Part shown: one piece after another, positions 51,265 through 59,227 of the stretch | Layout: each line of letters begins with the position of its first letter | Position numbering within the stretch: the first letter of the stretch is position 1 | Assembly (NCBI RefSeq): GCF_002176815.1 | Contig: NZ_CP021648.1 | Coordinates: forward strand, 2,922,001-2,986,000 | Source of the DNA: Acidovorax sp. T1 | Lineage (GTDB): Bacteria; Pseudomonadota; Gammaproteobacteria; Burkholderiales; Burkholderiaceae_C | Direction of reading: 5' to 3' | DNA: 64,000 nucleotides | Made by a program: the position numbers and the translations under genes | Notes under the pieces: model-generated | What the model saw: the letters and a program-made list of their open reading frames with translations, nothing else | Databases searched by the model: none | What the model was told of the DNA's origin: nothing

Positions 51265-52062
51265 ATGCCCCGTTTTGCCGCCAACCTGTCCATGCTCTAC
51301 AACGACGTGGACTTTCTCGACCGCTTTGCCGCCGCTGCCCGTGATGGTTTCAAGGCGGTGGAATACCTCTTCCCCTACGCCTACCCCGCCCAAGAACTGG
51401 CCGCACGCCTGCAAGCCCACGACCTGCAGCAGGTGCTGTTCAACGCCCCGCCCGGTGACTGGGACGGGGGCGAGCGTGGCCTGGCCTGCCTGCCCGGGCG
51501 CGAGGCCGAGTTCCGCGAAGGCATTGCCAAGGCCATTGATTACGCCAAGGCGCTGCACTGCCCGCGCATCCATGTGATGGCAGGACTGGTGCCACAGGGT
51601 GCCGACGCGGCCACCGCGCGCGCCACCTACATCGCCAACGTGCGCCATGCCGCCAAGCAGGCCGCACCGAACGGCATCCAGATCCTGCTGGAGCCCATCA
51701 ATGGCCGCGACATGCCCGGCTTCTTCCTGAGCCGCCAGGACCAGGCCCATGCACTGATCGCCGAGATCGGCGCCGCCAACGTCAAGGTGCAGATGGACCT
51801 GTACCACGCGCAGATCGTGGAGGGCGACCTGGCCATGAAGATCCGCCAGTACCTGCCCACGGGCCATGTGGGCCACCTGCAGATCGCGGGCGTGCCCGAG
51901 CGCCATGAGCCCGACGTGGGCGAGGTCAATTACACCTATCTGTTCCAGCTGCTCGACCGCCTGGGCTACGACGGCTGGATCGGCTGCGAATACCGCCCCG
52001 CACGCGGTGCTGCGCCCCACGCCACATCGGACGGGCTGGGCTGGCTCAAGCCCTGGCTTTGA
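51265..52062 (+). CDS. hyi: Hydroxypyruvate isomerase
   Basis: A 265-residue AP-endonuclease-2-like TIM barrel. Characteristic segments are the N-terminal [56 protein letters not shown] and [15 protein letters not shown], and a C-terminal GCEYRPA with the metal Glu region. It interconverts hydroxypyruvate and tartronate semialdehyde, a step between glyoxylate carboligase and glycerate kinase. The gcl and glxR genes are not in the window, but glycerate kinase is at 28356-29699. This supports disposal of glyoxylate derived from purines. Confidence 0.92.
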   Translation: MPRFAANLSMLYNDVDFLDRFAAAARDGFKAVEYLFPYAYPAQELAARLQAHDLQQVLFNAPPGDWDGGERGLACLPGREAEFREGIAKAIDYAKALHCPRIHVMAGLVPQGADAATARATYIANVRHAAKQAAPNGIQILLEPINGRDMPGFFLSRQDQAHALIAEIGAANVKVQMDLYHAQIVEGDLAMKIRQYLPTGHVGHLQIAGVPERHEPDVGEVNYTYLFQLLDRLGYDGWIGCEYRPARGAAPHATSDGLGWLKPWL

Positions 52063-52258
52063 CGCGGGCCCTGGGTTTGGCAGCGCGCAGGCCCCAGCGT
52101 GTTTCCTGAGGGGCAAAGACCGGTGTTCCGGCGACATGTCACACATTGTTGTTGGCACGCCAAATGCATGGCAAAGGCACGGATGGCGGGCAGGTGGCGA
52201 CAGGCAGCAAGCAGGCCTGCGCCACGCGCGCGCACCCAGCACACTGCAGGAGACAAGC

Positions 52259-52786
52259 ATGCACACCCTCATGGCGGCGCACCCGACCGCGTTCGATGAG
52301 CCCACGCCACTGGGCGAAACCGACAGCACCTATCTGCGCCAGGCCATCGCCTGGGCATGCACCGCGCGGGCGCGCGGCAATCACCCGTTTGGGGCGGTGG
52401 TCGCCGGGGCCGACGGCATGCTGCTGGCCGAGGCGTATTGCACGACCACCGAGTCCGGCGACCCGACAGGCCACGCCGAAATGAACGCATTGCGGCAGCT
52501 GGGCCGCCGCCTCACACGCGAAGCCCGCGCCCAAGCCACGCTCTACACATCGGCAGAGCCCTGTGCGATGTGCGCCGCCGCCATCTTCTGGAGCGGCATC
52601 GGCCGCGTGGTCTTCGGCATCGACTCGCAGCGGCTGCGCAGCTTGCACATCACCCGCCGTGCCCTGCGCGACCTGGATCTGTCGTGCCGCGACGTGCTGG
52701 CCACAGCAACCCACCCCGTCGAATGCCTGGGCCCTGCGCTGCTGGAGGAATCCAGCGCGCCACACACCGGGTTCTGGTCAGCCTGA
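52259..52786 (+). CDS. CDA-fold nucleobase deaminase (guanine deaminase-like)
   Basis: A 175-residue zinc deaminase of the cytidine-deaminase fold. HAE (TGHAEMNAL) and PCxxC (SAEPCAMCAAAIFW) supply the zinc ligands and catalytic Glu. NHPFGAVVAG and the C-terminal aromatic end (HTGFW) resemble Bacillus-type GuaD more than tRNA adenosine deaminase TadA. In this setting guanine to xanthine is the likely reaction, which would duplicate the unrelated amidohydrolase GuaD at 9386-10684. A CAGGAGA ribosome site precedes ATG 52259. Confidence 0.8.
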   Translation: MHTLMAAHPTAFDEPTPLGETDSTYLRQAIAWACTARARGNHPFGAVVAGADGMLLAEAYCTTTESGDPTGHAEMNALRQLGRRLTREARAQATLYTSAEPCAMCAAAIFWSGIGRVVFGIDSQRLRSLHITRRALRDLDLSCRDVLATATHPVECLGPALLEESSAPHTGFWSA

Positions 52787-52844
52787 AGCGCGCGCCGTTC
52801 ACCGCCTGTGGTGCACCCATGGGGCTGTGCCCGACCGCCCTTCA

Positions 52845-52871
52845 TAATCAGCTACTCATTTGGTAGCAAAA
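52845..52871. repeat. Partial family B-like sequence upstream of ureD
   Basis: Only the AGCTACTCATTTGGTAGC portion is recognisable; the GCGC hairpin is missing. Weak call. Confidence 0.35.
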
Positions 52872-52884
52872 CGATTCATCCGAT

Positions 52885-53715
52885 ATGCCCTGGCACGCCC
52901 GCCTGCAGCTGAACTACACGGTCGAGAACGCCCGCACCGTGGCGCGCTTTGCGCACAACGGGCCGCTGCGCATCCTGCAAAGCCTGTACCCGGAAGGCGA
53001 TGGCATCTGCCACAACGTGCTGGTGCACCCACCAGGTGGCCTGGTCGGCGGGGACACACTGGACATCACCGCCACCGTGGGGCCAGGCGCACACGGGCTG
53101 GTCACCACGCCCGGTGCCACCCGCTTTTACCGCTCTGCCGGAGAGCGCGCGCTGCAGCGCACACACCTCACGCTCGAAGAAAACGCCCGCCTGGAATGGT
53201 TGCCGCTGGAGGCGCTTTGCTACAACGCCTGCCATGCCGAAAACCACCTCACGCTGAAGCTCGCACCCCATGCCGAATGCATGGGCTGGGACGTGACCGC
53301 GCTGGGCCTGCCGCATGCCGGGCAACCCTTTGAAACCGGCCGTTTCGTGCAGCACATCGAGATGCCCGGCCGGTGGCTGGAGCGCGGCCTGATCGACGCG
53401 GCCGACCACCGCCTGCTGCAGAGCCCGCTGGGACTGGCCGGGCAGCGCTGCATGGCCAGCCTGTTCTTTGTGACGGGCACCCCGCTGGACAAGGCCCGGC
53501 GCGACACCGCACTGGACGCCGCCCGCGCCGTGATGGACACCCATGCGCTCAAGGCCACCGCAGGCGCCACCAGCCCGAACGGGCAAGTGGTGGTGCTGCG
53601 TGTGCTGGCACCGCAGGTGGAGCCAGCCATGCAACTGCTCCAGCAGGTGCGGGCCGCATGGCGGGCAGCCCTGTGGCAGCTCGGCGCCGAGCCGCCCCGC
53701 ATCTGGTCAACGTAG
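52885..53715 (+). CDS. ureD: Urease accessory protein UreD
   Basis: A 276-residue protein with the UreD/UreH pattern: LQSLYPEGDGICHNVLVHPPGG, LVGGDTLDITATVGPGAHGLV, TTPGATRFYRS and EWLPLEALCYNAC. UreD binds apo-urease and, with UreF and UreG, delivers nickel. Normally it precedes ureA. Here the next gene (urtE) is on the opposite strand, so ureD is alone in the window, converging on urtE with 46 bases between stops. No strong ribosome site precedes the ATG. Confidence 0.93.
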   Translation: MPWHARLQLNYTVENARTVARFAHNGPLRILQSLYPEGDGICHNVLVHPPGGLVGGDTLDITATVGPGAHGLVTTPGATRFYRSAGERALQRTHLTLEENARLEWLPLEALCYNACHAENHLTLKLAPHAECMGWDVTALGLPHAGQPFETGRFVQHIEMPGRWLERGLIDAADHRLLQSPLGLAGQRCMASLFFVTGTPLDKARRDTALDAARAVMDTHALKATAGATSPNGQVVVLRVLAPQVEPAMQLLQQVRAAWRAALWQLGAEPPRIWST

Positions 53716-53761
53716 GCGGCCATGCAGCGGGCGCTGGAACAGGCCCGAAAAGCGCTGGCGA

Positions 53762-54454
53762 TCAGATCGCCACGAGATTGCGAATGCCCTTGGCCTCCAT
53801 CTCGCTACCCGGGCCGCGCGCAATCACCTCGCCGCGTTCCATCACCAGGTAATCATCGGCCAGTTCCTGCGCAAAGTCGTAGTACTGCTCGCACAGCAGG
53901 ATCGCCATCTCGCCTTTGTCGGCCAGCATGCGGATCACGCGGCCAATGTCTTTGATGATGCTGGGCTGGATGCCTTCGGTGGGCTCGTCCAGGATCAGCA
54001 GGCGCGGGCCGGGTGCCAGCGCCCGGGCGATGGCCAGCTGCTGCTGTTGGCCGCCCGACAGGTCCCCACCCCTGCGCTTGAGCATTTTTTGGAGCACGGG
54101 GAACAGTTCATACAGATGCGGCGGCACGGGGGTGGAACCACTTTTGTAGGCCAGGCCCATGCGCAGGTTTTCTTCCACCGTGAGGCGGCCAAAGATCTCG
54201 CGGCCCTGGGGGACGAAGCCGATGCCTGCGCGTGCCCGGTCGTACGGGGTGGCTTTGTCGATGGGTTTGCCGTCGAAGCTGATGCTGCCGCTTTTGATGG
54301 GCACCAGGCCCATGAGGCTTTTGAGCAGGGTCGTCTTGCCCACACCGTTGCGGCCAAGCAAAACGGTGACTTTGCCGGTTTGGGCGGTGAGGCTCACGTC
54401 GCGCAGGATGTGGGAGCCGCCGTAGTACTGGTGGAGGTTTTGGACGGTGAGCAT
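53762..54454 (-). CDS. urtE: Urea ABC transporter ATP-binding subunit UrtE
   Basis: A 230-residue LivF-like ATPase. Walker A is LLGRNGVGKTTLLKSL near 32-47, GIGFVPQGREIFGRLTVEENL, signature LSGGQQQQLAIARAL, Walker B LLILDEPTEGIQPS. The EGIQPSIIKDIG segment and last-gene position identify UrtE. It should follow urtD directly, but an 861-base region filled by a large palindromic element separates them. No Shine-Dalgarno is evident before its ATG, so it may need its own promoter from within the repeat region. Confidence 0.92.
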   Translation of the reverse strand: MLTVQNLHQYYGGSHILRDVSLTAQTGKVTVLLGRNGVGKTTLLKSLMGLVPIKSGSISFDGKPIDKATPYDRARAGIGFVPQGREIFGRLTVEENLRMGLAYKSGSTPVPPHLYELFPVLQKMLKRRGGDLSGGQQQQLAIARALAPGPRLLILDEPTEGIQPSIIKDIGRVIRMLADKGEMAILLCEQYYDFAQELADDYLVMERGEVIARGPGSEMEAKGIRNLVAI

Positions 54455-54470
54455 GGTGGCGTTTTGAGTG

Positions 54471-54524
54471 TTTTTGGCCGCTAGCGCTTATTCATAAAGC
54501 GTTATTAGCTATTGTTTTTATAGT
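54471..54524. repeat. Family B repeat just upstream of urtE
   Basis: Forward-oriented copy (GGCCGCTAGCGCTTATTC, AAGCGTTATTAGCTATTG, TTTTTATAG), 17 bases before the urtE start. It stands in the same relation to the large element here as the copy at 23032-23085 does to copy 1. Confidence 0.85.
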
Positions 54525-54539
54525 GCTTTGGGTTTGCCT

Positions 54540-54562
54540 GCCCGTTCGGGCCTGTCGAAGCC
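54540..54562. repeat. Half of a REP-like unit (family C)
   Basis: CCCGTTCGGGCCTGTCGAAG matches one arm of the inverted pair at 23878-23949, without a mirrored partner nearby. Confidence 0.5.
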
Positions 54563-54604
54563 TTGGCGTGCTGGTTTCGAAGGCGTGCCTGGGTGGAGGG
54601 CGGA

Positions 54605-55253
54605 GGCCGGGAGTCGCCCGGCATGCGAGTAACTTTCTTTCGTCTCGCCGAAAGAAAGTCACCAAAGAAAGGGCGACCCTACACGCTGCGTCCCTTCGCT
54701 TCGCTGCGGGCAACCTGCGGTGCTCGTGCGTGGGGCGCGCTGCGGAACTCGCTACGCGCTGCGCGCGCCGCTCAAACAACCGCAGCGAGTCAGAGCACGA
54801 AGCACGCGCGTGCCGCCCCACGCCCTGCGCTCCTCGGCGCATCGTGAAGGGAACCCGCGAATCGGACATCCACACGGGCCATTGCTTCGCTCGGCCCCCT
54901 CTCACGGGCGCGAGCGCCTCGCGCTGCGCAGACTGGGCCGAGCGAAGCAATGGCCCGTGTGGCTGCTTGGATGTTCGGCTGTCCACCCCCCTGCTGGCTG
55001 CGCCTGCGGCGGGGCGGTTGCGGGGTGAGCATGCGCGTCGAAGCGCGCATGCCTCGTCATCTGACTCGCCGTGGTTGTCCGAGCGGCGCGCGCAGCGCAA
55101 AGCGAGTTCCACGGCGCACCCCGCAACCGCCCCGACGCAGGTTGCCCCGTAGCGAAGCGCAGGGGTCGCCGACTGGGGGTCGCCTTTCTTTTGGGTACTT
55201 TTCTTTGGCGAAGCAAAGAAAAGTACCTCGCCCGCCGGGGCGACAACCCGGCT
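54605..55253. repeat. Large near-palindromic element (family A), copy 2, between urtE and urtD
   Basis: About 649 bp, the same length as copy 1, with matching ends (GGCCGGG; CGCCCGCCGGGGCG) and arms in the same orientation. The inner stem is a perfect 27-bp inverted repeat (54870-54896 with 54936-54962) around a 39-base core. The core matches the reverse complement of the copy 1 core at 32 of 39 positions, but fits poorly in direct orientation. Stem bases that differ from copy 1 (TGCTTCGC for CGCTGCGC) are matched by complementary changes in the other arm. The open frames across it are treated as non-coding. Confidence 0.9.
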
Positions 55254-55315
55254 CCCGCCCTGCAAGCAGTAGCGTGCAGCCAGCCGATCTGAGACGAAGA
55301 AGCCGCACAACACCA

Positions 55316-56191
55316 TCACCGCCCCAAATAAACCTCAATCACCCGCTCATCCGCCTGCACCTGATCGAGCGTACCCTCCGCCAGCACCGACCCATCGCAC
55401 AACACCGTCACCTTCTCCGAAATGGTGCGGATGAACCCCATGTCATGCTCCACCACCATGAGCGAATGTTTGCCCTTGAGCGTGAGAAACAACTCCGCAG
55501 TCCGCGCCGTTTCCTCGTCCGTCATGCCCGCCACCGGCTCATCGAGCAGCAACAGCTTAGGGTCCTGCATCAGCAGCATGCCAATCTCCAGCCACTGCTT
55601 TTGCCCGTGGCTCAGATTGCCCGACTGCCGCGTGACGCTGTCGGCCAGGTGAATGGTGTGCAGGATCTCGGCCAGCCGGTCCGACTGCGCGGAGTCGAGC
55701 TTGAAGAACATGCTCGACTTCACGCCCTTGTGGGTCTTCAAGGCCAGCTCCAGGTTTTCGAACACGCTGAGCTGCTCGAACACCGTGGGTTTCTGGAACT
55801 TGCGGCCAATGCCCAGGCTGGCAATCTCGGGCTCGTTGTGGCGCAGCAGGTCAATCGTTGAGCCAAAGAACACCGTGCCTTTTTGCGGCCGGGTCTTGCC
55901 GGTGATGATGTCCATCATCGTCGTCTTGCCCGCACCGTTGGGGCCGATGATGCAGCGCAGCTCGCCGGGGGCGATGTCCAGGCTCAGGCCGTTGATGGCC
56001 TTGAAGCCGTCAAAGCTCACATGCACGTCTTCGAGGTACAAGATGCGGCCGTGGGTCACATCGACCTCGCCCGGCGTAGCAATGCGCGAGAAGCCTGCAG
56101 CCCGGCCGCCGGATTCCGTCTGGCCCTGCGCAGTGGGTGTCAGCCGGGTCTGAATGCGCCGCGCGCCTTCGTCCATCAGATCAGGCGTCAT
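55316..56191 (-). CDS. urtD: Urea ABC transporter ATP-binding subunit UrtD
   Basis: A 291-residue LivG-like ATPase. Walker A is GPNGAGKTTMMDI near 88-100, the UrtD-type signature LSHGQKQWLEIGMLL, Walker B LLLLDEPVAGM, and MVVEHDMGFI with the switch His. The N-terminal 55 residues before the ABC fold are an unconserved extension. The ATG at 56191 overlaps the urtC stop by four bases, so the two are coupled. The upstream frame is open far into urtC but is not UrtD-like. Confidence 0.93.
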   Translation of the reverse strand: MTPDLMDEGARRIQTRLTPTAQGQTESGGRAAGFSRIATPGEVDVTHGRILYLEDVHVSFDGFKAINGLSLDIAPGELRCIIGPNGAGKTTMMDIITGKTRPQKGTVFFGSTIDLLRHNEPEIASLGIGRKFQKPTVFEQLSVFENLELALKTHKGVKSSMFFKLDSAQSDRLAEILHTIHLADSVTRQSGNLSHGQKQWLEIGMLLMQDPKLLLLDEPVAGMTDEETARTAELFLTLKGKHSLMVVEHDMGFIRTISEKVTVLCDGSVLAEGTLDQVQADERVIEVYLGR

Positions 56192-57465
56192 GGCGCGGCT
56201 CCTTCGGTCTTCTTGTTGTTGTTCTTCTTCAGCTTCTTCGCCAGGCCCACCACACCATCGGGCAGGAACAGCGTCACGGCAATGAACAGCGCGCCCAGAA
56301 AGTACAACCAGAACTCCGGCGCCGTCACCGTGAGCCAGCTCTTGGCACCGTTGACGATGAACGCCCCCACGATGGGCCCGATCAGCGTGGCGCGGCCACC
56401 CACCGCGGCCCAGACGGCGATCTCGATGGAGTTGGCGGCGCTCATTTCGCCGGGGTTGATGATGCCGACCTGGGGCACATACAGGGCGCCCGCCACGCCG
56501 CACATCATGGCGCTGATGGTCCAGATGGTGAGCTTGTAGGGCAGCGGCGAGTAGCCCGAGAACATGACCCGCGTTTCGGCATCGCGCACGGCCTGCAGCA
56601 CGCGGCCGAACTTGCTGCGCACCAGCCAGCGCGCCATGAGGAAGAACCCGAGCAAGGTGAGCCCCGTGAGCACGAACAGCGTCATGCGCATGTTCTGTGT
56701 GGCGATGGGCATGCCCAGGATGCGCTTGAAGTCGGTAAAGCCGTTGTTGCCACCAAAGCCCGTCTCGTTGCGAAAGAACAGCAGCATGGCCGCATACGTC
56801 ATGGCCTGCGTGATGATGGAAAAGTACACGCCCTTGATGCGCGAGCGAAAGGCGAAGTAGCCGAACACAAACGCGATCACGCCCGGCACGGCCACGATGA
56901 GGATCAGCGTGGCCACAAAGCTGTCGGACAGCATCCAGTGCCAGGGCAGCTCCTTCCAGTCGAGGAACACCATGAAGTCGGGCAGGTCGCTCTTGTAGTT
57001 GCCGTCGCGGCCAATCTGGCGCATGAGGTACATGCCCATCACATAGCCGCCGAGCGCAAAGAACAAACCATGGCCCAGGCTCAGGATGCCGGTGTAGCCC
57101 CAGATGAGGTCCATGGCCAGCGCGCAGATGGCGTAGCACATGATCTTGCCGAGCAGCGCCACGGCGTAGTCCGACAGGTGGAACATGCTGCCTGCGGGCA
57201 CCCACAGGTTGAGCACGGGGGCCACGGCGCACACCACGATGAGCGCCACGATGAAGGCCGACCAGCCACCGCGCGTGAGCAGCGGTGCCGGTGCGGGCAA
57301 AACGACAGGAGATGGGGTCACGGGACGGCCTTGCAAAACGGGCTGATGCACACCCCCGTCCGTTCGCACTAAGCTTGTCGAAGTGCCGGGCCGGGCTTCG
57401 ACAGGCTCAGCCTGAACGGTCAAGGGCTGGGACAGAGGAGATGAAGAGGAGCCAGTGGTTGTCAT
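56188..57465 (-). CDS. urtC: Urea ABC transporter permease UrtC
   Basis: A 425-residue LivM-like permease with about ten helices and the conserved loop LIWGYTGILSLGHGLFFALGGYVMGMYLMRQIG. The ATG at 57465 overlaps the urtB stop (ATGA). The first 65 or so residues are not typical of UrtC: residues about 15-35 (LTVQAEPVEARPGTSTSLV) are the translation of a REP-like repeat (57359-57419), before the first helix (SAFIVALIVVCAVAP). Otherwise length and motifs are normal. It forms the channel with UrtB. Confidence 0.92.
   Translation of the reverse strand: MTTTGSSSSPLSQPLTVQAEPVEARPGTSTSLVRTDGGVHQPVLQGRPVTPSPVVLPAPAPLLTRGGWSAFIVALIVVCAVAPVLNLWVPAGSMFHLSDYAVALLGKIMCYAICALAMDLIWGYTGILSLGHGLFFALGGYVMGMYLMRQIGRDGNYKSDLPDFMVFLDWKELPWHWMLSDSFVATLILIVAVPGVIAFVFGYFAFRSRIKGVYFSIITQAMTYAAMLLFFRNETGFGGNNGFTDFKRILGMPIATQNMRMTLFVLTGLTLLGFFLMARWLVRSKFGRVLQAVRDAETRVMFSGYSPLPYKLTIWTISAMMCGVAGALYVPQVGIINPGEMSAANSIEIAVWAAVGGRATLIGPIVGAFIVNGAKSWLTVTAPEFWLYFLGALFIAVTLFLPDGVVGLAKKLKKNNNKKTEGAAP
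57359..57419. repeat. REP-like inverted pair (family C) inside the urtC 5' end
   Basis: CCGTTCGCACTAAGCTTGTC and the mirrored arm ending GCTCAGCCTGAACGG. It keeps the urtC frame open and adds about 20 residues near the N-terminus. Confidence 0.85.
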
Positions 57466-59045
57466 GCGTCGGCACTCCGCCCCTTGACCGCGAAGATGCC
57501 CTGGGGCCGCTTCTGGATGAAGATGATGATGAACACCAGCACCGCAATCTTGGCCAGCACCGCGCCCGCCCAGCCTTCGAGGAACTTGTTCAACAGCCCC
57601 AAGCCCAGCGCCGCATACACCGTGCCCGCCAGCTGACCCACGCCGCCCAGCACCACCACCATGAAGGCGTCGACGATGTAGCTCTGGCCCAGGTCGGGCC
57701 CCACATTGCCCACCTGGCTCAGCGCGCAACCGGCCAGGCCCGCAATGCCCGAGCCCAGCGCAAAGGCCATGGTGTCGATGCGCGCGGTGTTCACGCCCAT
57801 GCACGATGCAATGGGGCGGTTTTGCGTGACGCCACGCACAAACAGGCCCAGGCGTGTGCGGCCGATCAGGTAGCCCATGCCCAGCAGCACGGCAATGGCA
57901 AAGCCGATGATGACCAAGCGGTTGTAGGGCAGCGTGAGGTTGGAGAGCACCTGCACGCCACCGCTCATCCACGCGGGGTTTTCCACACCCACGTTCTGCG
58001 CGCCGAAGATGGTGCGCACCAGTTGCATCAGCACCAGGCTGATACCCCAGGTGGCCAGCAGAGTCTCCAGCGGGCGGCCATACAGAAAGCGCAGCACGCC
58101 ACGCTCCAGCACCGCGCCCACGGCGGCGGATGCGCCAAACGCCAGCGGCAGTGCGGCCACCAGGTACCAGTCGAAAGCGCCCGGAAAATACTTCTGGAAG
58201 ATGCCTTGCACCACATAGGTGGCGTAAGCGCCGATCATCATCAGCTCGCCATGGGCCATATTGATCACGCCCATCAGGCCGTAGGTGATGGCCAGGCCCA
58301 AGGCGACGAGCAGCAGGATGGAGCCCAGGCTGATGCCCGAGAACGCAGCGCCCAGGCGCTCGCCCCAGGCCAGCTGGCCGTCAATGGCTTTGAGCGCGGC
58401 TTGCAGGGCCGCCTTGACCTTGGTGTCTTCTTCCATGGTGACGCGCTCGTTGAGCAGCAGCCGCGTGTCGGGCGTGGCGCTGAGCGACAGCGCCTGGGCT
58501 GCAGCAATGCGCTGCGCGGCGTCGTCGCTGCCCAGCAAGGTGGCGGCGCGGGCCAGCTCCAGCTGGGTCTTGATCTTGTCGTTGCTTTCCTGCGCCAGGG
58601 CTTTGTCCAGCAATGGCAGGCGGCCCGCATCAGGCTCCTTGGTCAGGGCCTTGGCGGCGGCCATGCGCTGGGTTTCGTCCTTACCAAACAGCGCCAGGCC
58701 CGCCAGGGCCGTATCGATCTCGCCGCGCATGCGGTTGTTGTTGATGATGTCTTCGGCATCGGCGGGCACGGGTACCTCGGCACCGGTCACAGGGTCGATG
58801 CCCTTGTCGCCCTGCACGATCAGCGCCTTGCCGTCGGCCACTTTCACCGCATCTTCCGCCAGCGCCTGCAGGAAGGCGGCAGTGCGTTCGCCGGGCTCCA
58901 CCACGGCCTGCTGCACGGCGGCCACACGGTCGTCGGTCTCGCCAGCGGCCATGGCCAGAGCCTGCTCGGCAGTAAGGGCGTGCGCCTGAACCGTTGCACA
59001 CAACAGAACGCAGGCAATCAGGCGGGGGAAAAATGAGGAAAGCAT
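57462..59045 (-). CDS. urtB: Urea ABC transporter permease UrtB
   Basis: A 527-residue LivH-like permease with a signal-like leader (MLSSFFPRLIACVLLCATVQAHA) and a roughly 200-residue periplasmic N-terminal domain with HEAT-like helices, as in other UrtB proteins. About eight helices follow, with the loop NMAHGELMMIGAYATYVVQ. It is coupled to urtC by a four-base overlap. The 182-base gap to urtA holds a hairpin repeat. Confidence 0.92.
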   Translation of the reverse strand: MLSSFFPRLIACVLLCATVQAHALTAEQALAMAAGETDDRVAAVQQAVVEPGERTAAFLQALAEDAVKVADGKALIVQGDKGIDPVTGAEVPVPADAEDIINNNRMRGEIDTALAGLALFGKDETQRMAAAKALTKEPDAGRLPLLDKALAQESNDKIKTQLELARAATLLGSDDAAQRIAAAQALSLSATPDTRLLLNERVTMEEDTKVKAALQAALKAIDGQLAWGERLGAAFSGISLGSILLLVALGLAITYGLMGVINMAHGELMMIGAYATYVVQGIFQKYFPGAFDWYLVAALPLAFGASAAVGAVLERGVLRFLYGRPLETLLATWGISLVLMQLVRTIFGAQNVGVENPAWMSGGVQVLSNLTLPYNRLVIIGFAIAVLLGMGYLIGRTRLGLFVRGVTQNRPIASCMGVNTARIDTMAFALGSGIAGLAGCALSQVGNVGPDLGQSYIVDAFMVVVLGGVGQLAGTVYAALGLGLLNKFLEGWAGAVLAKIAVLVFIIIFIQKRPQGIFAVKGRSADA

Positions 59046-59110
59046 GGAAGGGCCAGTGGGTCAAAAAGCGGTCGGCCTGTGCGACGCGCACAGCCCAGAC
59101 CAGTGCCCCC

Positions 59111-59224
59111 CCCGCGCAAGGGCCGCCAAGCCGCGCATGCGGCGCTTCGCTTGCGTGCGCTGGGGGCGTCCCCCTCCCATGCGCAGCGTGAGAGAGGGGG
59201 AAGCGGCGCAGCCGCTCAGGGGGA
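59111..59224 (-). repeat. Hairpin repeat (family D), copy 2, between urtA and urtB
   Basis: Read on the minus strand it begins CCCCTGAGCGGCTGCGCCGC and contains the strong CCCCCTCTCTC/GGGAGGGGG hairpin, like copy 1 at 49918-50017. It lies directly after the urtA stop, where it could stabilise or terminate the abundant urtA message. Confidence 0.85.
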
Positions 59225-59227
59225 GCC

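Noticed and set aside
55316..57232. A 638-codon frame that would fuse an upstream segment to UrtD
   Set aside because: The upstream 347 codons are the urtC gene in another frame and have no protein-like features. UrtD starts at 56191 with an ATGA overlap.
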